A stretch of 64,000 nt of DNA from Escallonia rubra (Eukaryota; Streptophyta; Magnoliopsida; Escalloniales; Escalloniaceae), in contig JAVXUO010000518.1 of the NCBI GenBank assembly GCA_033065855.1, forward strand, positions 1-64,000. Reading direction: 5' to 3'. The notes under the pieces were generated by a model. The model was not told where the DNA came from. It did no database searches and worked only from the letters and a program-made list of their open reading frames with translations. Shown piece after piece: positions 56,216 to 64,000 of this stretch; the first letter of the stretch is position 1, and each line of letters starts with the position of its first letter. A program made the translations under genes and the position numbers.

Positions 56216-56680
56216 GACCCATTTAATATATATTATTTATTTTTTGCTTTTTTTTAAAAAAAATCACTGTTATTATTAAGAAGGTATTTGCATCCACATT
56301 GTATTACAAATTGAAAAGAGAAAATACTAATTAAGACACATTGCAAACTGAAACTACTAGTCCTTGTTCAAAAAAGGAAAGACATCACTTTTACATAATT
56401 AAATTGCATGAAAATAAAATTAAGATATTTTGCAAACTAAACCTACTAATCCTTGTTCAGGAAAGCAAAGACATCACTTTTATATAATTAAAATTGCATG
56501 AAAATAAAAAACATGACAATCTTTGAGAGAGTAATATTTCCACATGAGACAAATCAGCACCAAGATTGGCAAGTAGCAGCATATTATCAGGATGAATGGA
56601 TGCTTTTTGTGCAGACTAATGACCTGCATTTGAACTGCAATTAGATAAATTCTTTGGCCAAAAAAGACTACAAAACTCTA
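56216..56680. other. AT-rich tail of the hAT-like end, with a short duplication
   Basis: Two copies of a segment of about 95 bp (CTACTA.TCCTTGTTCA, AAAG.AAAGACATCACTTTTA and GCATGAAAATAAAA) lie near 56,350 and 56,445. No gene. Confidence 0.5.
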
Positions 56681-57120
56681 GGGTTCGTTTGACAAATTTT
56701 TTTTTTTGGTTTTCAATTTTTAAAGAGCAGCTTAATTTTTTTTTTTACAAAAACAAATGGGTGTTTGATAACCCTATTTTTTTGAGTTTTTTTTTTTTTG
56801 GTGTTTGGTAACCCTTTTTATTTTGACTTTTTTTTTTTTTTGTGGTTTGCGGTGACGGTGGTGGGGCGTAGCGGTGGTCGACGGTGGTGGTGGCCGGCAG
56901 TCTCCGGCGGTGGTCGCCTGAGGTGGCTGCCGGCGGTGGGAGGGTGGTGGTCTAAAAAAAAAACCAGTTTTTGAAGTTTTTTTTTTTTTACTCTTCAGTT
57001 TAAAAACTGATTTTTTAAATTGGAGAAGGAAAAAAAAAATGGTTACCAAACGCTTTTTTTTTTTTTCCAATTTTCAAAACTGAAAAAAAAAGAGGAAAAA
57101 AAAACCGCGTCAAACGTGGC
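56681..57120. mobile_element. Probable MITE (440 bp)
   Basis: Ends GGGTTCGTTTGAC and GTCAAACGTGGC are inverted matches over CGTTTGAC, with CTA just outside both ends (56,678-56,680 and 57,121-57,123), as for 3-bp-duplication MITEs. The inside has poly-T and poly-A tracts and a GC-rich GGTGGTGG segment. No coding. The short inverted repeat keeps confidence moderate. Confidence 0.5.
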
Positions 57121-57202
57121 CTAAAAGTTGTTAGATCTTCAAGAAAAAGATGAAATGACCTTGTTTTTACACATCAATATTGCAAAAAATACACCAGAAG
57201 CA

Positions 57203-57275
57203 GCAACATCTTGTAATATGGCACCTGTAGCAACATCTTGTAATATGGCACCTGTAGCAACATCTTGTAATATAT
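57203..57275. repeat. 27-bp tandem repeat, nearly three copies
   Basis: Copies begin GCAACATCTTGTAATATGGC at 57,203, 57,230 and 57,257, with the last one cut short. Nearly identical, so recent. Confidence 0.9.
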
Positions 57276-58759
57276 ATCATTTCAATCCATGGCCATTGAT
57301 ATTCTGCAAATTTAAGACACAGATTAGTGCTTAAAAGCTCGATCATTAACCTTTTAAAATGTCTATGTGACATGGTTTCAAAGGATATAATTGTGTTTAG
57401 TACTGTAATATAGTGGAGAATATCAAAGGATTCCCAGCAGATTGGGCATTCAACAACAGTACCTGTTTAACTACACTCGACCATGGATAACTTTTAGAAG
57501 GAATGCTCTTCTAAATTTAGCTTTCAAACCTGCAATAATATCACCCACTACCCATAACCTCCGACATTTTCAGGGTCTATTTACGAACTCAAAAAGTTCA
57601 TATGGTATCAATATCACTCTAAGATATGTAGAGATCGATCAACACAGCCACCAACCAATCATTCATACATATAGTGAGACAGAAAGATAGCTCAAACCAT
57701 CAATCTACCCCAAGCTTCAGCCGATTTCAGCAAATTAAGCTGTTTGTGTGTGTGAGATTTCAAAAAATTGAGGTATGTTCTTCGTGTGAGCCTGTGATTT
57801 GTTGGAGTCACGACACACAAGAAAGTAAGCCCCGCAAGGTGATTAGATGGCTTGGAAATCAATTCCAGAAAGATTAGTATATTATTTTTTTCTTTTTGGC
57901 AAATCAGAATTAAAGGAATTTCATTTTAAACTTTTGAGATTTTGCCGTTAAATCTTTTCTTTTTCATTGATAGGTAAAGTTTAACCTCTTGAAGAAACAG
58001 AGGTCTAGACAATCTGTTTGAGGTTCTATTCCATCGTGTTCTTGACGATGGCGAGCTTCCCGTGAGTCTAATGTAACTATAGGTGAAGAAAAAGAACACA
58101 TGCAGAATACTGCATATTTTGCAATTTGCCAACTCCATTTGGACTTTGTCACTAGAGAACTCCCCAAAATGACGATAAAATAAACTTTCGCACGTTGTCT
58201 TGATGGTTCTTGAACTTTTATTTTTATAATCATCCAGCCTTTCAACTGAGAAATGTTTGCCAACACGATCCTCTTGGTTCATTCGGCCATATTTAAGTTC
58301 TTACTGGCCCCACAATAGGGGCAAATCGACCATTTAGAATTCGTTTTTTGTCTCCACATGCCTATTACACATTAACCTTATTTCAAACAGCTACAAACTC
58401 ATAAACAAACATCGCAAGAATAAAGTCAATTTTATTCTATACATTTTTAATATCAAAAAATAAATGGAAAAATAAAACAAAATCGAGCAGAAGAATATAA
58501 ACTGGTTGATATATTTATATCATCCTTTTCGCTTATTCCTGTATTTAATAAGGAAATGAAACTTCATTCTTACTACAAAGTTTGACCATAATTTGAGAAA
58601 CTAAAATCGAATACTGATTATTCCATTTTGGCCACTTGAACTATTTCCCTTTTTATTAAAATAGTCGCTAAACTCCAATTTTTTTGAAATTAGTCCATCA
58701 ACTATGCTCCGTCACCATCAGTATTTTGATCTTTCCGTTAACATTTTCTCTCAAAAGTA
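57276..58759. other. Intergenic
   Basis: Several open frames of 60-120 codons occur on both strands, but none has recognisable motifs, splice context or strong composition. No gene is called. Confidence 0.45.
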
Positions 58760-58813
58760 ATGGTATGCCCATCAAGTGTACAATTTATGGTATGCCCATC
58801 AAGTGTACAATTT
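58760..58813. repeat. 27-bp tandem repeat, two copies
   Basis: ATGGTATGCCCATCAAGTGT followed by ACAATTT, repeated at 58,760 and 58,787 without differences. Confidence 0.9.
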
Positions 58814-58915
58814 TTTAAGGGCATTTGTGTCAAAAATAATGATAAATGATTCGACAATGCCACATCATCAGTCACATCACCAAACTTAACCCACCAAAGT
58901 TGAAAATCCCTTTAA

Positions 58916-59218
58916 GGTCCCGTACGCTTACCATATTCGTTTTCTGTTTTTAGTAATGATGATGAAAAAGATTCTTTTTTTGTGTACTTTTACCATTTTC
59001 TGTTTTCGTTTTGGATAAAATTACTCAAATAGTAACAAAAAACTGAAAACACTTAAAAGGTGTTTTCAGCTTTTTTCACTCAAACTTATCCCAATATAAG
59101 AAAAAATAGCTAAATTTTTTTTTGTGAAAATGATAAAAGTACAGGAATGGATTTTCAAACTGAATATGAAAATCATGAAAATGAAAACAGAAAACAAATA
59201 TGGTAAACGTACGGGGCC
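58916..59218. mobile_element. MITE with long inverted repeats (about 300 bp)
   Basis: The left end GGTCCCGTACGCTTACCATA and the inverted right end GGCCCCGTACGTTTACCATA agree over most of about 35 bp, continuing into TTTTCTGTTTT. No coding. No clear target duplication was seen, so the superfamily is left open. Confidence 0.75.
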
Positions 59219-60219
59219 ATTCTCCTGCCAATATCAAACCCAATTGCCACACTTTCCACAATCTCTGCCACCATCCACACTTCACACACGACACAACCGT
59301 TACGCTGCCGACATCCACTAGCGCTACAACCCACCACGCTGTACCATTGCCACCCTCACTTTCAATTGCCACTACCACCAATTTCCACGAGGTCCACCAC
59401 CTCCGAAAACCTTTGCAATCACCGTTGCCACCACCACCTTTGCAAACCTTCTTTTAACCATTGTTGCCACCTCCGAATACAAATCTTGGATTTGGGCTAC
59501 AATTGGTGGGTTTTTATTGTCGTGGGTTTGATAAAAGTAGATCTGTAAGTGTTTTGGTTGCATCGATGGTGATAATGTGTTGAAAACTTTGGTGGCGGCG
59601 ACGTTGGATAGCAACATGGTGAAACTCTTGTGGTTATGGTGGATTACAGCAACAGTGGTGAGTTTGATTGCCCACAAAGCTCGGTTAATTGCCCATGGTG
59701 GTGGGGTGAGAAAATGGGTTTGACAGAAGTAGGTGTTCGAAGACTGTGGGGTGGGATGGGTTTGACGGTTGGTGTGAATAGATAGATAAGATTAAAAAGA
59801 AAGGATTATTTTATTTTGGTCTCTAAACTATGCTCGTTTTCTTATAACAGTTTCTAAACTCCTATTTTCTCGACAAATCACTGATTTGATCGGAATTGCA
59901 CCTCAAATCGTGACCAGGTGGGACACAGTTCAAGAAACATTTATCAAGAAATTAGGCATTCAGGACTATTTAAAAAAAGGCATAATCTAGAGGACTAAAC
60001 TGAAATAATCCCGGGGTCAAGCTGATAAAACGATAGAGAAGTTTCACCTGCGTCAATACAAGAAAGAGCCGTTGAGGGCCATTATTAAAAACTTTCTCTT
60101 TTTTGTTTGAAACGCACTCGAATTCAAAACGCCCAACCGCGCTGACGCTCTACACCTTCCCCAATTTCAAATCCAAACCACATCTCAGCCGTCCATTCAC
60201 CACCGCAAACGCTTTGAAA
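59219..60219. other. Intergenic upstream of the kinesin gene
   Basis: Pyrimidine- and CCACC-rich stretch at 59,260-59,460, then mixed DNA. No supported gene. The promoter of the kinesin gene probably lies in its right part. Confidence 0.45.
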
Positions 60220-60398
60220 ACACACACACACACACACACACAGTGTCAGAAACAGAAACAGAAACAGAAACAGAACCAGAACCAGATTTGTTATTCGAAC
60301 ATGTTCGCAGATCGAGACACACCGTCGTCTTCCCAACTTCCCATTCCAGCTTAATTCCGTTCCCGTTCCCGTTCCAGTTCCAGTTCCAGTTCCAAAGC
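60220..60398. repeat. Cluster of simple repeats in the kinesin leader
   Basis: A (CA)n run (60,220-60,241), an AGAAAC/CAGAAC hexamer array (about 60,245-60,288) and a GTTCCC/GTTCCA hexamer array (about 60,358-60,394) lie within 180 bp, about 160-340 bp before the start codon. Confidence 0.9.
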
Positions 60399-60454
60399 AA
60401 AAACAATTTCGGGCCTTCGCCACTTCCGTATCCTCTTTCTCACTTCCTCTTTCA

Positions 60455-60554
60455 GGTACACACACTTCACTCACACACACACTCATCCCGCTTTTCTACT
60501 TATTTTCTGGGTTCCGCTTTCTCATTCCTCTTCTTTGTTTTTACCAAATTACAG
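60455..60554 (+). other. Probable 5' untranslated-region intron of the kinesin gene
   Basis: CTCTTTCAG|GTACACACAC gives a donor at about 60,455, and CCAAATTACAG|AATG an acceptor at 60,554, one base before the ATG. Inferred from splice-site sequence only. Confidence 0.45.
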
Positions 60555-60555
60555 A

Positions 60556-63500
60556 ATGTTACGGGAGTTGAAGTTGTTAAGCCGGAACTCCGGCAAAACT
60601 ACAGGCGAAATCGAGAACATTCCTACGAACCCTACCGGCGCACCGGCCACTGAGATCGCCGCCGACACGTCACGCCCTCCGTTAACCACTATACAAGAGC
60701 CACCACCGCCGCCACAAAACCCTAGGACCACCAAAACTGCCCAAACACCGACCAAAACAAGGACCAGATACTCCGATGCCGGAATGCCGCTCCGCACTCC
60801 CGAAAAGCGCGGCGTTTTAGCTGGAAACCGGTTCGGATGGGCTCAGTCGAGCTCGAATGGCAACGAGTCGCGGGATGAGAGCAGAGCTGGGAACGGAATT
60901 GCCAGTACGGCTACTCCTAGGGTGAACAAGGCGAACGGAAGGGCGAATTCGGGCTACTCGGAGTGCAATTCGGCGCAGACCACGCCGACTAAGAGCGTGA
61001 GCAAGCCTCCGAATCCAGCGCTTTGTCTAACTGGCGGTGGTTCTAGGCATAATCACGCGAATGGAGGCGCTGCTCGTGCGGCGGCTAATTTTGCGGCGCT
61101 GTCGAGAGGGATTCCGATTTCGTGTAGCTTGCCGGCTGTTGTTAATACAATTGAGGTGCCGCATTTTGATCTCAAGGAAGATCCATCGTTCTGGATGGAT
61201 CACAATGTACAGGTATAAACTCTTTTTTTCTTCCTAACCGTAATGTAGAGCTTTTCAATTTAATTCTTGTGGTAATCGAGCTGATAATGTTGGAACTTAA
61301 TTAGGTTTTGATACGCGTGCGTCCTCTGAATAGCATGGAGAAGAGCACACAAGGTTACAATAGGTGCTTGAAGCAGGAAAGTGCACAATGCATTACCTGG
61401 ATTGGTCAACCGGAGACCCGATTTACGTTCGATCATGTAGCATGTGAAACTATAGACCAGGTGCTGCGAGAAGTGAACTGTGTGAAAATTTTAGAACTGG
61501 GAGGTTTTGGTTTGTTTATGTTGACTGAAGCACTCATGTGATGCAGGAAACGCTTTTCCGGATGGTCGGTCTGCCAATGGTGGAGAACTGCTTGTCTGGA
61601 TACAATAGTTGTATGTTTGCCTACGGGCAGGTATGTTATGAAAAAGCACGTTAAGATAAGTCATCCTGTGGTTGCTTACTTTGAGATACAACCTGATGGA
61701 ACATGAGAATGACTGGGGATTACTTATTTTATACTGCATATCATGTTTGTGGTGCATTACAAGTAGGCTGTCATGTATTCCATTATTTCCTCCTGACCAA
61801 GTTACTGTAACCATTTACGATTCATCTCCAATCATCTAGCTTTCAGGTATAGGTTCCAAGTAGAAACATTTAAGCTGTTTCATTGAAAAGAATTCATTAT
61901 ATAGTAGGTAACTGTGGCACCTGGGGTTCTTTTGTGTTCCGTTATGTACTCCTTCCTTTTGTCGCCATGTTTTATGTCCATGTGTGCCCAAAACCATAGT
62001 TATCTATGGTACTTTTATAGACAGTTTATATAGTTCATTTTCATTTATTTTGGCTCCTCTCATATTCTTTTCTTTCCCCACACACTGATATACTGTTCTC
62101 CAGTAAGGGCCCCAGGTATTTTGCTCTTGATGAGGTTAAAGATGATTTTCTGCAGGCCAACTAATACAATTTATTTTTCAACCCCTGAAAGAAAGGTTGG
62201 CGGGGCATTTTTATCATACAAAGTAATGCGTAACACCCCCAATTCCTTACCAAAACAGACAGCTCAGATGATGTCTTACACATTTACTTTGGTCCAAGCA
62301 TTTCAAACATTGAGGGCGCGCTGCTTTAAAACACTTGGAACCCTCTGAGTAAATTTTCTTCATCTTGGAGTCAAGGCGGGCACGTGCCCACCTCTAGGCC
62401 TAACAGCCTTGCCCCTGCTGTACCCCTTTAATGTATATCCGTGGCATGTATTCTCAGTTTGATGTGGGTTTTCTCACTCATGTAGACGGGAAGCGGAAAG
62501 ACATACACAATGCTTGGTGAAATTGACGAGATAGAATTGAAGCCCAGTCTAAATCGTGGAATGACACCACGCATATTTGAGTTCTTGTTTGCAAGAATCA
62601 GAGCAGTAAGCTTGGCGCTTTTTGTTTGTGCTTTCTTCTTTAGTTCTTGACTTGTGCACACCCTCTTTTCTTCTACTTGGTTATACTTTCTTTCGATCGA
62701 CCTTTGTGCAGGAGGAGGAAATTCGAATAGATGAGAGACTAACATACAATTGCAAGTGCTCCTTTTTAGAGATCTATAATGAACAAATTACTGACCTCCT
62801 CGACCCGGCCTCCACTAATTTGCTTGTAAGTTTGGCTGTTTTTTTCAATATTTTCAGTAGCGAGTTGTTTAGTGATGTTTGGCTTCTCTTTTCGTAGCTA
62901 AGAGAGGATAGTATGAAGGGTGTGTATGTGGAAAACCTCACAGAATTTGACGTTCAGACTGTGGGTGATATCCTTAAGCTTCTGAGTCAGGTGAGTCATC
63001 GATTTTTTTTTTTTTTCCAGTTTTTGTGGCTTTGTATTATGCATGCACTGCTTGCTGTGTGCATTGTCTGCTTATGCATTAAGCCTTGCCTTGCCACAAT
63101 AGGGTTCCTCAAATAGGAAAGTTGCTGCAACGAACATGAATAGAGAGAGCAGCCGTTCACATAGTGTCTTTACGTGTGTAATTGAGAGTAGGTGGGAAAA
63201 GGACTCTACGTCTAACCTACGATTTGCAAGGTTAAACCTTGTTGATCTTGCTGGTTCCGAAAGGTAATGCATGCTATCTAAGCTTAGTTTTTGTACAATT
63301 TAGAAAGGACATTTGCTTTGTGTTACACGTAAACTGCTGATCTATCATATCCTATAACAGGCAAAAAACTTCTGGAGCTGAGGGTGAACGTCTGAAAGAG
63401 GCTGCTAATATTAACAAGTCATTATCAACACTAGGGTACTACAATTGAATGATAGCCTCTAATGCCATGTTTTTTTTGTCATACCTTTTTGTTCGTATAA

Positions 63501-63895
63501 TTAGTGGTAATGGTAAAACATTTCTCTGCACAGTCATGTGATAATGGTTCTGCTGGATGTGGCAAATGGGAAGCCACGGCATGTTCCTTATCGAGATTCA
63601 AGACTAACTTTTCTTCTTCAGGTAAAGTAACATTTATCTCACCAGGATTATTTGTATTACTATTACTTTATGTCTGACGCAAGATGAAATGCAGGACTCA
63701 TTGGGTGGAAACTCAAAAACTGTGATAATAGCCAATATCAGCCCTTCTATCTGGTTTGTGTTTTTACCTGTTTTGCTCTTACGAAAACTAGATGCAAAAG
63801 TTTCTAAAATTCACTCGTAACTCTTTTCCAGCTGTGCAACTGAATCTCTGAACACCTTAAAGTTTGCACAACGAGCAAAACTTATTCAGAACAAT
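60556..63895 (+). CDS. KIN-12-type kinesin (phragmoplast-kinesin class), 5' part, runs off the window
   Basis: Eleven coding exons, all frame-consistent: 60556-61212, 61305-61460, 61547-61630, 62486-62605, 62712-62825, 62898-62990, 63103-63263, 63361-63435, 63534-63621, 63695-63753 and 63832-63895; 557 codons so far. The first 205 or so residues are a basic, Ser/Pro/Thr-rich disordered leader starting [14 protein letters not shown]. The motor begins near [19 protein letters not shown]. The P-loop GQTGSGKT (298-305) spans exons 3 and 4, switch I is SSRSH (424-428) and switch II is DLAGSER (456-462); NNV/NAIV-type neck sequence would follow. Intact motifs indicate an active plus-end-directed ATPase motor. 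The DPSFW leader and the sequence [14 protein letters not shown] place it with plant KIN-12 (POK/PAKRP-like) kinesins, which guide the phragmoplast during cytokinesis. I cannot fix the exact member. The long coiled-coil tail expected for this class lies outside the window. Confidence 0.95.
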
Positions 63896-64000
63896 GTAAG
63901 CTTGTAATTATGCTTAAGGAAGAGAGGACAAGTTAGGCAATCAAAATTTATAAGCGGTCGATATTAAGTTTTAAACCCACATGCCCCCCCCTTTCTCATG

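Noticed and set aside
57926-58282. Two overlapping minus-strand frames of 100 and 118 codons
   Set aside because: No motifs, splice context or recognised family. Two long overlapping frames can arise by chance in this composition.
59160-59460. Pro/Thr/His-rich frames near 59,200-59,457
   Set aside because: They come from a low-complexity CCACC-rich stretch; no conserved sequence.
58620-60000. One larger transposon spanning 58,620-60,000 suggested by similar CTAAACT-type phrases at both sides
   Set aside because: The similar phrases lie in the same direction, not inverted, and no target duplication was found.

Overview
The window is nuclear DNA from a flowering plant, most likely a eudicot. 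The genes have short exons joined by GT-AG introns, one of them GC-AG. The gene families are plant ones: LRR-III-type receptor kinase, plant 2-oxoglutarate dioxygenase (2-ODD), MES-type methylesterase and KIN-12 kinesin. The spaces between genes are AT-rich and hold plant-style hAT, Mutator, PIF/Harbinger, Helitron, SINE and LTR insertions. I could not name the species.

Layout. (1) 0.2-3.0 kb, minus strand: a compact two-exon membrane pseudokinase, with two decayed kinase-tail fragments downstream of it. (2) 4.2-12.7 kb, plus strand: a nine-exon FAM114-like gene of 517 aa, fully resolved from the sequence. (3) 13.7-46.5 kb, plus strand: a tandem array of six 2-ODD genes, five intact and one dead, all with the same three-exon structure. 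(4) 47.4-49.1 kb: a three-exon MES-family esterase with a hydrophobic N-terminus. (5) 50.1-54.2 kb: a Helitron-like element. (6) 54-60 kb: mostly gene-poor, with MITEs and short repeats. (7) 60.6 kb to the window end: the first 11 coding exons of a KIN-12-type kinesin, running off the edge.

The main structural event is a segmental duplication. About 8.6 kb (11,141-19,723), running from intron 8 of the FAM114 gene through two 2-ODD genes, was copied in tandem. The copy (19,724 to about 41,325) has grown to about 21.6 kb by insertions: an LTR fossil holding two nested hAT elements, a 6.5-kb AT-rich tandem-repeat block with a Harbinger-like MITE, a Mutator-like element, a further hAT element, a second solo-LTR-like fossil and a tRNA-derived SINE. 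The last two interrupt one 2-ODD exon. The copy also carries an orphan last exon of the FAM114 gene. Two later ODD2-like units (about 2.5 and 3.0 kb) and the start of a fifth unit follow.

The five intact 2-ODDs keep the Fe(II) triad (HxD...H) and the 2-oxoglutarate RxS motif. They fall into two types, with NYYP and NHYP at the same position, which suggests an enzyme family that is diversifying. The substrate cannot be read from the sequence. An esterase directly downstream makes a specialised-metabolism neighbourhood possible but unproven. I see no clearly new molecular system. The most notable things are the expanding dioxygenase array, its asymmetric transposon load, and the promoter difference between the two near-identical copies.
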